NCBI GenBank assembly: GCA_963691705.1
Contig: OY829539.1
Location: 7,256,501 to 7,320,500, forward strand
Direction of reading: 5' to 3'
Length of the DNA stretch: 64,000 nucleotides
From: Viola odorata
Taxonomy: Eukaryota > Streptophyta > Magnoliopsida > Malpighiales > Violaceae
Translations under genes and position numbers: made by a program
The notes under the pieces: model-generated
What the model saw: only the letters and a program-made list of their open reading frames with translations
The model's database searches: none
What the model was told of the DNA's origin: nothing
Shown here: piece by piece, positions 32,906 through 43,600 of the stretch
Position numbering within the stretch: the first letter of the stretch is position 1
Layout of the letters: every line of letters starts with the position of its first letter

Positions 32906-35233
32906 TCAGCTCTCGGGGACTTGTCGTTTCCAGCCCGCTGCCTTGGCTTGGCGATAGCCTGCCTCGTTAATATGGGCAGAACTCTGTAGAAAGGCTTTCG
33001 CGACATCTTCGCCCTTGTACGCATCCACCCCGTGAATTTCTTCGAAGCACTTAACCAGAACACGGGCGGTCTCTTCAGCATGCCACCAGCCCATATCGAC
33101 TGACTCTTCCACCAAAGCTGCCTTTTCCTTTTCTAAAAAGGACTTCTCATTCTCCAAAGCAGTCACTTTGGCTTGTTCCTCTAACAAAGCTGTTTCCAGG
33201 GCGGAATGCTGTTTCTGTAAATCGTGGTGAGCTAGCAGTATCTTGGAGCGATCTGCCAACACCTTTTTCTTTTCCTCTTGCTCCTTGGACAGCTCCGCCG
33301 AAACAGAACGAAGGGAAACAGCCCGATGCTTCATCTCCTCCGCCCAATAGTGAAATTTCATCATATTGGAGAAAAGGCCAGCACGGACGGAGTTCACTTG
33401 GACATCTTCCGCCTGGGAAAGGAAAGCTTCCCGTTCTGCAGATGAGGCCAGAATTTGAGAAGCCAGCAGGGCAGAAACCTCATCTGAACCATCGCCCCCG
33501 ATGGCTGCCAAACCACGGGTACGGAAGTCGAACAACTCAACCTGATGGGTCACTTCGCCGAGCCCGTTTAATGGACAAAGATCCGCCGCAAAATTGAAAG
33601 AGGTTCCGGCTTCATTATAGCGTTGCCGCCAAGGAACGCTAGAGGGAACGAAAGCCAGAGGACCAGGGGCGCGAACCTGTGAAGAAGAACTGCCCGGGGG
33701 CAGGAAGGCACCATGAGGCTGATAGCCCGAAAGGTCGTGAAAGACGTCTTGATAAGAAGAGGAAAAATGATGCACAGGCCCGCCAAAGGAACTGGGCGAA
33801 GCACCAAAGGGGTCCGCACCGCCTAAGTTCCCCAAATCTTCCACGGAATGTCTACCTGGAGGAACCACTGCGGAATCAGGAACGTTAACGGAACCACCTT
33901 CCCCCGCGATGTTAGAGGAGGGTATGTTCTCATCCTCGCCTTCTATCCGGGCCCTCTTCGCAGAACCCCTCAGCACATAAGTGAGATTCATATCGCCTGA
34001 AGGAGCGGACGCAGTAACTATAACGGCCTCCTGCAAGGAGTACAAATTGAGAAAAGAAAAATAGATCAAATGACGACAGATATTGAGAAAGAGAAAACAC
34101 GCTTACGGTAGCGGTGTTGAGAGAAGATAGTGCCTCAGAAGAACCCGCAGCGTCGGGAGAAGGAGTAAGAGTGGCGATACTCCGTGTTCTTTTCTTCTTT
34201 TTTCCTCTGGCAATGGCCCTAGGAGCCTGAGAAGACGAGGGAGCAGCAACGGTCACGATAGGAACACCTTCAGGGATGTCAGTATTCCCTTCGCCAACTG
34301 AGGAGGAGGATACTTGAGCGAGATTCGCGGAAGTAGCCGGAAGCTCAGAAGGATTATCAGTGGCCTCTGAATCGAGCTTTTCCTTTTCCTCTCTATTACG
34401 AGCTCTCCTTAAGCGTCTTCTTACGCTTTCGGGTTTATAGTCAGGATCCGTCGCTGCAAAATCACAAAATAATGTCAGCGTTAGTATCAGCGATGAAAGG
34501 GAAAGGTAACGCGATACTCACGTCTAACGCACTCCTGAATGGCCATTCTGCAGGCCGTGAGTCGAATATGAACGCTGATCTCCAGTTGGAGTAAGGTGTT
34601 TAACCATCCTTGTTCACGAGCGGGAAGTGTCCCTGGTCGACTCCAAACGCCATCTTGGACGTCCTGGTTGAACCCAGAATGCCACTCGGGACCAGGAGTG
34701 TCAGGGAAATTTATCAGAAAGAACTCCTTTTTCCAAGCCTCAACAGAAGACTCAATATGGAGCAACTTCCAAGTAAAAGACTTGAGAGAATCATCGTCAA
34801 AGCGAGGCGATATGGTTATCACACCCCGGCACTTCATCAATTTAAAAAGGGATCTAAGCAACAAAAGCGAAGGGGAAGTGATCCCCTTATATCTACAGAG
34901 TTCCAAGAAAGCATAAACACAGCAATATGCATTTGGGACTAACTGGGCAGGATTGAAATTGCCAGCAATAAGCAAACCCTTGACGAAAGAATCGATAGGG
35001 AACTGGAAACCGTAGCGAAACATCTGGGCATATAACACCCTTTGATTGCCGGTCAGAACGCTGTTTAAACGAACCGACCCAGGGGCAACAACAGCTTGGT
35101 AACCGTCAGGAATAACGACGCCATGAGTAGCCAAATGCTCCCGGAGAATGGCCTCCGTGGTAATAACACTGACCGTGGTATCCATTTTCTTCTCATCGAT
35201 GGATTTCGACTCAGAACGGCGAGTCTTTGCCAT
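32906..35233 (-). CDS. Tat accessory gene D (copy II), spliced, intact
   Basis: Exons 35233-34522, 34453-34107 and 34030-32906 total 2184 nt, in phase, for 727 residues. The splice signals are the same as in copy I (GTGAGT, TACTAAC at 34486-34480, TGCAG; GTAAGC, CTTGCAG), but intron 2 is shorter because it lacks the homopolymer. Domains are as in copy I: transposon-type domain in exon 1 (MFRYGFQFP, YAFLELC), a basic cluster in exon 2, then KRARIEGE, a coiled coil and the WWHAEETARV segment in exon 3. Most differences from copy I are conservative. An open frame over three exons, in an element with gag-pol stops, suggests recent selection on D or recent mobilisation. Confidence 0.86.
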
Positions 35234-35850
35234 GGCAGGACTAAGGAAATAGAAATGAAGAAGACGAGGGAAAGGAAGGGAAGTACCTTTGGAAGGAAAG
35301 AACTTCGAAAGCCTTGAATGGAGGTGAGAAGGACAAGACGGCTGAGAGATAATATGAAAAAGTGGAGTGAAAAGGAAAAGGGAAGAAATAAAGAGGGTTT
35401 ATAACCCTAGTAATTAAAAGGAAACGACGGATGCTGCAGTCGTTGTGTCGAAGCGGCATGAGGGATAAGACTCAAGCAATGAGTACGACTCTAGAAGAAG
35501 CGCGGCAAACGCTTCGATCTGGTTAAAATTTCTAAACACGCTAAGGTGAAGCGGCAGAAGAAACGAACACGTGTGTCGGCACCATCATGATTTTTCCCGC
35601 GCATCGACGGAAGGGTCGCGAGCATTAAATGCTCTGAAAAGTAGATGCGACTTTTGATAAAAAGCAAAAGCGATATCACAAGAAAGGAAATAAGGCAAAT
35701 CGGCGTTGAATAAAAGAACAGTTCTCAAAGACAGCAAGAGAGCGAAATAAAACAAGATATCGCCCAAAGAGCAAAGTACCGATATCGCCTCGCGATAGGA
35801 CGTTATTATAAGACATGGAAAACAAATAGCAATGTTTTTCAATGGATCAA
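35234..35850 (-). promoter_or_regulatory. Promoter region of gene D (Tat II)
   Basis: A TATA box (GGTTATAAACCC on the minus strand, about 35395-35408) lies about 165 bp before the ATG. The segment 35757-35800 has repeated GATATCGC words. No coding sequence is recognised. Confidence 0.6.
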
Positions 35851-38056
35851 TTAAGAGTCATCGCATGCCTCGCCGTCATCGTTCCCTTGCTTTTCCCCGG
35901 AAGGAGGAAAACTCCTTTCGCCTTCACTAAGATCTATAATTTTTTGAGAGGCGTAATTGGCCAGCATGGATAAATCGACAGCGCCTCGGACATGGAGATC
36001 CTTAAACCCTGCGATACAAACCTCGATGGTCTTATTCTTCCACCAGGCTATCCTCGAAGGAACTTTGGCCAAATCGGCATCGCGAGATGACAACTCTTCA
36101 CGAAGGAAGACATTCTTTTTATCAGCCACCACCAGTTCCGCCTCCATTAGCTCTGCTCTCGCCTTCCCCTTCGACTTCTCCCGAGAAAGTTCACCGCGAC
36201 AATCCTCCAACTCCGCCCGAGTTCGTTCTTGCAACTGCGATAGCTCCTTCGCCTTCGCCAAAGCCGCGTCTAATTGTTCCTGCAAATCCGAACAGGGTCG
36301 AGTTTTGTTACGCTGGCCTTCAAGAAAGTAATGAAATTTCCGAAAGCTGGCCAGCATGTCGTTCATAAGGTGTGACTGTCGTGTCTCGGGAGCATGCTGT
36401 AAAAACTCTTCCCTGTCCTTGGAAGAAGTAAACATCTGTCCCACTATGGGACCCACGGGCTCTTCTCGCGATAACGGATCCGATATTCCTAAGGCACGAA
36501 GCCCATCAGTGCCTGGGACCTCTGAGGAGAAAGGTTGGCGATGTAAGGAGGGGAACAATTTTTTGCGCAATCACCAACGCCCGAAATTGAAGACAGAAAC
36601 AAAAGAGGAGGCTTCCGTGGGAAAAATTCAGGAGGAACGCCTAAACTCGAAACTGGTGGGGTTGTCTCTGGGATAAAAGAACCTATCGGGGAAGCAGGAT
36701 GGCCCGACGACAAAGGAGAGGTCGCGGCTACCGAGGTCTCATTGTTTTCGATAGAAACGGCGGAAGGCACCCTGATAGCTTTGATATTTTTCACCACTTG
36801 CGAAGTCCTCGCGGCATGAGAAGCATTAATATTCTCGGAAGGGGCCGCGTTAACTCCCTTCAAAGGGGGAACTAGGGGTTCAGTTTTCTCTGTGCGAACC
36901 TTCTTTACGAGACGCTCCGTCTCTTCTGCAATTTCTTCGCTATCGTCCTCAGCCGATTCCGCCATGTCATCATTCCTCCTCGACCTAAGTTTCATCCTTT
37001 GGGCAATAGTAGCGTGACGTAATTCAGGACCAGTGTCCATGCTCTCGCTATCGCTGTCGATTTTCTCAAACACAGGATCGCCTTGAGCTACCCTCTTGCC
37101 ACGGGAAGGAAGCCAATTTTCAAGGAAACAAGAAGGTCGAGTGGAGGCTCTGCGAGTTGTGACGGTTTTAGTCCTTCCCCTTCTAGGCGGAATAGGTGGG
37201 CGGCGGGAGTTTTTAGGCGGAGGAGAAGGAGGCAGCGACTGGAGAGGTGTTACGTTCAAAGGGGCGTCACCTTCCCCAGAAGAACTACTCTCAGCGTTAC
37301 CTGCCAACAAAATATATTAGCAAATTAAGAAGAGTGAAGCGATAAAGAAGAAAAAGGAAACTCACCCACAACGCACTCTGACAAGGGCCTGAACCGAGCA
37401 AACTCCCGGATACGGAAAGACCCTTCTATTTCTAACAAGGCGCTAACGTTGGAAACATCCTGGCTTGACAGCGCTTCCGGTCTTTTCCAAACGCCACTAT
37501 TGATTTTTCGATTGAAACCCCCGCGCCAGAGCCGTGACGGCAAACGGAGGGTGAAAAAGCCAGACTTCCAGTCATCTACGTGTTCCTCAAAACCTTGAAA
37601 GTTCCGCCAGAACAGTTACACAACGACATCATCCCATCTGGGGGTAATATCTACCAGGCAGTCGCGACAACTCAAGACAAAGAATGTGCGGAATAGATCA
37701 AGCGACAGAGCAAATATACGCTTCATCTCGCACGAACGAAGGAAAGCGTAAATACCACACCAAGAGGGTGGAGTAATCTGGACGGGATTAAGGTCGTAAT
37801 GATCTAGCAGTTTCAACAGAGAAGTATGGAGTGGGAAACGGAATCCGTAAGTAAACATCTTGAAATAAACTAACCGGAATGTTCCCCACATGGCGTCAGG
37901 CAGCCGAGTGTCCTTCAAAGAGACAAAAGGGCGATAGCCCGTGGGAAAAGTAATACCACTCTCCTCTAATTAAACCCTCAAAACCTCATTACAATTGAAT
38001 ATGCTGCGAGTTCGCCTAGTTTCGGGATCTATGGGGTTTTCAGCAGTTGAAGACAT
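35851..38056 (-). pseudogene. Tat accessory gene C (copy II), broken by stops and a deletion
   Basis: Exon 1 38056-37366 (691 nt) and exon 2 37300-35851, split by a GTGAGT...TTGGCAG intron in phase 1. It is homologous to copy I gene C and paralogous to D. Exon 1 is full length here, including about 190 bp deleted in copy I (a GFNRK segment like GFNQD in D). Lesions: TAA at 37972-37970, TAA at 37618-37616, and a 37-bp deletion near 36512 in exon 2 that shifts the frame. After it a second open part (from about 36510 to 35851) carries the conserved block, coiled coil and C-terminal WW segment. It cannot make the full protein. Confidence 0.82.
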
Positions 38057-38523
38057 AAGGGACAGTAAAAGTAAATCTACGGCGGTAGAAGGAGTAAATA
38101 CCTGGAGCAAAAAGCCAATAAGCCGGTCGCCGGCACCAGTGAGCGGTCGCGGAAAAACCTCTCGAAGAAAAGAAGTGCAGAAGAGAGAGAAAATGTGCAA
38201 AAACTCAAAATATTCGCAGAAGCAGTAAAAGAGAGAGATGATTTCCTTTTAAAGGAAAGCCTGAAGAAGAGACAACCTGTAAAAATGAAACACGTACAGG
38301 ACAGAAAAAGACACGTGGATAGTCGTTTGTGTCTTCTGAAATAAGACAGTTACCGATTAAAAGTTGAAGGCAGTTACCCGTAGCGAAAGGGACGCTTCCG
38401 CGTCAACCCGGAACGCTCAGAAAGAAACAATAAGTAAGTGATGAAAAGCGAAAAGGAAGTAAAACCATCATTCATTATTATGAGAAAGGCCATACGGCAT
38501 CTACAAAAAGAAGGAGTAAGGCC
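38057..38523 (-). promoter_or_regulatory. Upstream region of gene C (Tat II)
   Basis: On the minus strand CTTTAAAAGG lies at about 38255-38246, about 190 bp before the ATG, as in the other copies. Nothing else is recognised up to the end of gene B. Confidence 0.55.
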
Positions 38524-38982
38524 CTACTCATCACTGTCGGACCAAGTAACGCCGTAGCAATAGACTACGTCCTCTTTGTTATCGCCACCCCAGAATGGTG
38601 AATCCACAATAGCAGGGGGAGAAGACTCACCGACTCCCTTTCCAGCGGCAGAAGTCAACTTGGGTAACTCCTCCTTAACGCCTAGCGATACTGCCCCGGC
38701 GGCCGAGCAAGCAGAGGGAGCCCACGGAGGTGATTCCTGCGGAGGGGGAGACGGTTTTTTCTCCCCCCTAGCCAGAAAAGCCAGAGAGTCGAAAAATGAC
38801 TTAGAGGCCTGGGCAGCCTCCTTCCTTCTTCGTTCAACTTCCTTCCTCCGCCTCTTGCGACATCGCCGGCGGACAACCGGCCTCCAAGGAGGCAATGGGG
38901 GAGGATTATCTGTGTCAGGGGTGGTCGGAGGAGTTGGCGGTGAATTCCCCGAAGCCGTACCTAGCAAATAAGAATCAGCCAT
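38524..38982 (-). CDS. Tat accessory gene B (copy II), intact
   Basis: 152 residues with start MADSYLLGT, a proline-rich N-terminus, a basic cluster (RRRCRKRRRK), a central serine/proline/glutamate-rich part and an acidic, aromatic end (YCYGVTWSDSDE). The acidic-aromatic end is also found in III (FYWPSY) and IV (YCYWSSYWPDDD), although IV has a stop before it. No known family is recognised. The basic cluster suggests nuclear entry; the low-complexity body suggests disorder. It lies between A and C with its own TATA-like box (GCTATTTAATG, about 39068-39055 on the minus strand). Confidence 0.78.
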   Translation of the reverse strand: MADSYLLGTASGNSPPTPPTTPDTDNPPPLPPWRPVVRRRCRKRRRKEVERRRKEAAQASKSFFDSLAFLARGEKKPSPPPQESPPWAPSACSAAGAVSLGVKEELPKLTSAAGKGVGESSPPAIVDSPFWGGDNKEDVVYCYGVTWSDSDE

Positions 38983-39454
38983 GAGACTTGCAGAGGACTT
39001 ATAACGAAGAAAAATGAAGGAGAAAGAAATGGATAAGAGTGAAGGAGGAAAAGCCTCATTAAATAGCCGGGAAAAGAAGAAAAGAGACTCTTCGATCCTC
39101 CAACCCGACTCTTGAAGATTGGCACATATACAGTCTGGAATGCAAATATGGATTTGCAGTCACGCCTGTTGAAATCTCGCGCAATTCAAGAATAATTATA
39201 ATCTCTGTCAATCAGTTGTTATAATGAGGACGGCGCGGAGTTAAGGCAGAACGATCGGCAGAAAAACCGCCCAATAGCAAGACTGTTTTCAGTTGGGCTA
39301 AGAATATCCTCTTGGAAAACGACAAAGAGCGCAGTAAAGAAGAAGAACAGTTGCGAAAGGGAATGAGGAAAATACTTTATTACGGCCTAGTGACCGGAAG
39401 ATACATTGACAAGATAAGGGGAAAAGAGAAAAGGCCCAAAGGGAGCCATCACTA
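38983..39454 (-). promoter_or_regulatory. A-B intergenic region (Tat II)
   Basis: Holds the TATA-like box of gene B, the conserved word ATTGGGCGGTTTT (39269-39281, minus strand) and the internal TTTTCAGTTGGGCTA motif (39286-39300, plus strand). No coding sequence. Confidence 0.55.
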
Positions 39455-39832
39455 TCAGGCGTCAGAGCCAGCATCCTCGGGCACCTCAGGAAGGTCCCTC
39501 AAGGAATCCATGACCAGGATAAGATCATGGGAAGTAGCTCTCATCCCCTTCAGGCAGCACCCCAACATGTCCTTACGCTGCTGCAGCATGGCAATCACCA
39601 CCTGAATCCGAGCGATGGAGGCGGACAGCTTTGATACGCTCTCCAAAGGACTGAAGTCCTCCAGGGAAATGGCCCCTAGCCGGGAATAAAGCGGAGTCAG
39701 CATCCCTTGCAGCTCCAGAATATCCTCAGAAGTCTTGACCAGCATGTTCTCCAGGAAACCGACGTTGCCGTCATTGAGGTTCCTGAGTGAGTGACCCTTG
39801 GAGAGAAGAAAATTCTTAGTCAAATTATCCAT
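39455..39832 (-). CDS. Tat accessory gene A (copy II), small helical protein
   Basis: 125 residues, intact, differing from copy I at only a few positions (for example MDNLTKNF for MDHLTKNF). All-helical appearance with leucine-rich segments and an acidic end (EVPEDAGSDA). Its TATA box CCTATAAATCGG is at 39890-39879 on the minus strand, about 50 bp before the ATG. Function unknown. Confidence 0.83.
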   Translation of the reverse strand: MDNLTKNFLLSKGHSLRNLNDGNVGFLENMLVKTSEDILELQGMLTPLYSRLGAISLEDFSPLESVSKLSASIARIQVVIAMLQQRKDMLGCCLKGMRATSHDLILVMDSLRDLPEVPEDAGSDA

Positions 39833-39890
39833 GATGCTAGCTGATAAAGATGAGGAGAACGTGGGTGGAGAAAGCTCTCCGATTTATAGG

Positions 39891-40804
39891 CTCCAGTGAA
39901 GAGAGGCCTTGGGAAAAGAGACTGAGGTTCTCAAAAGACGAGCCGCCCCGATAACCTCGAGGATTGATAAGCGTAAACGAAAGGGACGGGTGACGTTCAC
40001 GATACAGATACCGGAAGGAGTACAAAGCAGAATCTGAAAAACGTTGAGAGGCACGATATCACTGGTAGCCCTAACGCTAAAACCATAAGGTTACCGGTAT
40101 CCACAGTGTAAGGCCGCGTTGATGTCGCCGGTGGCCCTGGATGCGTAAAACCGCGATGACATCACAGGCGTCTGGTGGTATGAAGCCGCGATAACCATAA
40201 GGTAGCTGATGGTATAAAGCCACGCTGATACTTGCTGTTTTCTCGAGCGTAAAAGAAAAAGTGGGCATGTGTGACCTCGAACCTCTGTAAGTATAAAGTT
40301 TGCTAACTTCTATATATGTTTCTATCTCCTCTGTGCCTTTGCAGAACACGTGGAAGAACGATAGACCCAAAATATATGCCAGCCCATGGTGCGGCCTGGC
40401 TGAATATACGCGACGATATCGCAAGCGACCTATCGACGGTCCTTCTATGACTCGAACGAAGCTGAGACTTCATAAGTCCTATTGAAAGGCCAAATGGGCC
40501 AGTATCGCTAAATAAAAGTGATGCCTTCAGAATCACGAGCGCCCCAACGGCCTCCTAGTAGAATTCTTAACGTCCCGAGGAGACGGGTCTTTTTGACAAG
40601 AAACAAGGACGAACTTGACCGGATTAGTGGAAAGTTGTGGATCTAAGCCCTCGTTCCGCATTAGGATTGATCAGCCTTTGAACGATAAAGAAAGCCCAAG
40701 CCCTCTGTGGAAATATCGCCTCATGACAGAGCAAAACCCTATCTAAAGATGTCAGACATGGATAGCCCTTGGTGAACACTCGGGCTAGTTTTCAGTTGGG
40801 CTTA
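39891..40804. other. Region between gene A and the 3' LTR (Tat II)
   Basis: Contains diverged repeats like those at 19300-19540 ('aaaccataaggttaccgg', 'taaaaccgcgatg', 'taaagccacgctgat') at 40060-40240, then about 200 bp (40500-40720) not present in copy I, then TTTTCAGTTGGGCTT up to the LTR. No gene is recognised. Confidence 0.6.
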
Positions 40805-41341
40805 TGATAACAATTGGAATGCTCCTGACGGCAATATTGTAGCCACGGCATCTATCCTTGACGAGTTTCTATACGCTTCCCTGAAAAGCCAACCTATCGC
40901 CCGGGCCGGCGGAAGTTTCCTAGGATGGTCGACTTCAGCGGGGGGGGATCTCATGCATCTTTACGCGCACGGCGTCATCCCATCCTAGAGGAACTAAGAG
41001 GATGTCGCTCCTGATAAGCCTTATGTGATTATCGCCCGTGATGGCTCACCCATTATCGCTGGAGGCGATATCTTCGGACGATGCTTATCGCTGCACCCTT
41101 ATCGCTGTCAGGTATCGCCAACTTCGGCCTATAAATACCCCCATCTTTCCAAACAGAAGGTAAGATCGAGATCATCTTGGAGAACCTCTACCATTCTAAA
41201 AACTCGAACTGACTTAAGCATCGGAGTGTCTACGCCGGAGTCCCCCTCCGGCGCTTTGCAGGTATCTCTGACGCCGATCGCTTCCCCTCCGACTAGCTGC
41301 AGCAGCCGTTTTCCGACCCGAAGAGATCTCGGATCTTATCA
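40805..41341 (+). repeat. 3' LTR of Tat II
   Basis: 537 bp, nearly identical to 25311-25847. TATAAATA at 41130-41137. It is followed by the TGGGG duplication at 41342-41346. Confidence 0.96.
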
Positions 41342-41346
41342 TGGGG

Positions 41347-41869
41347 TGATGTAGGTTTAGTTGGAAAAATAAATTAAAAGGGGAAGAAAACGCAAAGTCC
41401 AATGTCATCTTACTATTATCCCATGTCTGATGGTTCATGTACCCTGGATTTTATGCAAATCTAACTAGCACCTAGTTTAGCATTTACACTCATGAAAGAA
41501 ACAAGGCGTGAAGGCCCAAAATACTCACAGGGATATGTTTTGCGATTGCTTACGTCTAAACATGTCATGGATATAAGAGTTAATAGACAAGATCACGTAT
41601 GTTTATATAATTTCTAATGAGCGCACAAGTTATCTGTGAACCAATAAAAATGATGAATATACTTGATCTAAGGAGTGTTAAAAAAAACGTAGGATTTTCA
41701 TCAAGCAAAGTTTTATTTATAATCACAAGGACCAAAAAGCTTTTACAGATATCAAAAGTTGCCCCCTGAAAAGACTCCACAAGGATCGTACAATAGTTAA
41801 AATAGAAAGCAAAAGAAAGGAAACAGACTCCCCTTGATACGTGCAGCAGGGGCCGCCAAAGAGGGTTAT
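41347..41869 (-). mobile_element. Element H internal region between gag and Tat II
   Basis: AT-rich and non-coding. On the minus strand, GAGTCTTTTCAGGGGGCAAC at 41779-41760 shares GGGGGCAAC with the polypurine tract at 23019 and may be an internal second tract. Nothing of protease, RT or integrase follows gag here. Confidence 0.6.
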
Positions 41870-43106
41870 TCAAAAGTTGGTAGTCGTGTAGGGTCCTTCG
41901 GCTAACCCTTCGAAAGAGATGCACCCGCTTTTAATCAAGTGATTAACCTGTCCTTTAAAGGTAAAGCAGTCTTCTAGTGTGTGCCCCTGAACTTCAGCAT
42001 GGTACTCGCATTTAGCATCAGGATCGTACCACTTTGGGTAAGGAGGTTGTGGAGGTTGGATTGGGGCCGGTGCAATTTGCCCAGTTGCCAAGAGATGCTT
42101 GTAAATTTCTCCCAACGGAGCGGGTAACGGCAGTAGTGGTTCTTGGTTCCTATGGTTATTTTAGTTTCTTGGGTTATTTGGTGCGTTATACGGTTTAGGT
42201 CGTGCGGGTCGTGGTGTTTGCGATGGAGGTGACATGAAGGATTGTTGGTAACTAGGTAGGTGGGTGACAAAGCTGACACCTTCCTCCATAATAGGTGCTT
42301 CTTTGGGTGTTACGTCTAGTGTGGAAACAACGATCCTTCCAGATCTAACTCCTTGTTCAACTTTTTCAGCCACTGGGACTATGTCGGAGAAGCTACTGGA
42401 CGGATTGGAGATAAGATGAGTATAGTAAGGAGCTTGGAAGGTGTTCACGAAAGTTGATACGAGTTCTTTGTCAACCAAAGGAGGAGAGATCCTGGCAGCT
42501 AGTTCCCTCCATCTCTGTGCATAAGCCTTTACCGACTCGTAGGGCCTCTTCTCTAAGTTCTGCAGATCAGAACGGTCCGGGGCTACTTCCAGGTTGAACT
42601 TGTATTGTTTAAAGAAGGCATCAGACAAATCTCTCCAAGTCTTGATCCTATCTCTATCCAGGCTCATCTACCAAGTCAAGGCATGCTTGGCCAAACTCTC
42701 TCTAAATAAATGGATCAACAAAGGCTCATTATTTATGACCTCAGACATCTTGTTACAGTAGAGCTTGAGATGAGTCTTGGGACATTCAATTCCAGTATAC
42801 TTCTCAAATTCTGGGATTTTGAACTTCAGAGGCATTACGATCCCTGGGACCATGCACATGTCGGCGGGAACCGTAGGATCGAAGGGGTCTGTTCTTTCAA
42901 TGGCTCCGAGTCTTTCCTCTAGCAGGCTCAACCTATCTGTATTTTGTCTTTCCATGGAGACCGCATTAGGACCAAGGGGGTGTAGAGGTATTGATGCAGA
43001 GGGTGGTTGCGTTGGATTGACAAGAGGAGGCCGAATTCCCGTGGGATCGGGGACTATGATTTGAGTAGAGTGGCCTTGAGGTAGGCAAAAGCCCTGGGAT
43101 TCCTGA
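41870..43106 (-). pseudogene. gag: Ogre-like Gag of element H, degenerate
   Basis: Gag-type protein read in pieces on the minus strand. 42955-42668 has MPLKFKIPEFEKYTGIECP and ends at a TAG (42667-42665). 42664-42161 has TWRDLSDAFFKQYKFN and KRPYESVKAYAQRWRELAA, typical of Ogre/Tat Gag. 42115-41870 has a CX2HX4HX4C finger (CEYHAEVQGHTLEDC) and ends in TTTNF. At least one stop and one frame change break it. It is cut on its 5' side at 43106 by a Tat-type LTR. The missing pol means that H is either non-autonomous or heavily deleted. Confidence 0.8.
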
Positions 43107-43600
43107 TGATAAGATTCAATCTTTGAGACGATCGGGATGATGGCTTCTGTTGGTCAGAGTCGCTGTAGCTGACGTCGGACACACTTGCAAAGCGCCGGAG
43201 GGGGGCTCCGGCGTAGACACTCCGATGCTTAAGTCAGTAAGTGGTTCAAAATAGCAGAGGTTCTAGAAGGCAATCTTAGGCTTACCCGATGTTTTAAAAA
43301 TGAGGGGGTATTTATAGGCCGCTGGGGGCGATATCTGGGCAAAAAGGCGATATCCCGGAAAGATAACGCTCTGGCTGACGTCACGGGCGATACCTGGATC
43401 TGACGTCACGGGCGATACCTCCGAGGAGGGTACCGAGGGCGATACCCATGGTGATGCCGGGGGCGATAACTCCGTGGGTGGTGTCGTGGCTGCCCTGGGA
43501 TGGGATGATGCCGTGCGTGCAGAGACGCGTGAGACCTCCCCCCCCGCTGATGTCGACTATCCCAGAAAATACCTCATAGTCTAGCGGCGATAGCTTAGAT
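43107..43600 (-). repeat. Tat-type LTR, truncated, diverged subfamily
   Basis: On the minus strand it ends ...GAATCTTATCA at 43107, with TATAAATA around 43317-43310. It shares with the Tat LTRs the blocks 'gcgccggaggggggctccggcgtagaca' (reversed) and 'tgcttaagtcagta'. Upstream of its TATA box it carries about seven GGCGATA words (43325-43470). The 5' end is lost where it joins Athila sequence near 43600, so the right boundary is approximate. No target duplication can be seen. Confidence 0.75.

Larger units (their letters stand above)
25311..41341 (+). mobile_element. Tat-lineage Ty3/gypsy retrotransposon, copy II, complete
   Basis: 16,031 bp with two 537-bp LTRs that look nearly identical (one difference noticed, C/T at 25545/41039), flanked by perfect TGGGG duplications (25306-25310 and 41342-41346). 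It is inserted in element H. It has the same order as copy I: LTR, gag-pol, direct repeats, antisense D, C, B, A, LTR. Near-identical LTRs indicate a recent insertion, yet gag-pol has three premature stops and gene C several lesions. Either decay was fast, or it was mobilised by proteins from another copy. Confidence 0.96.
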
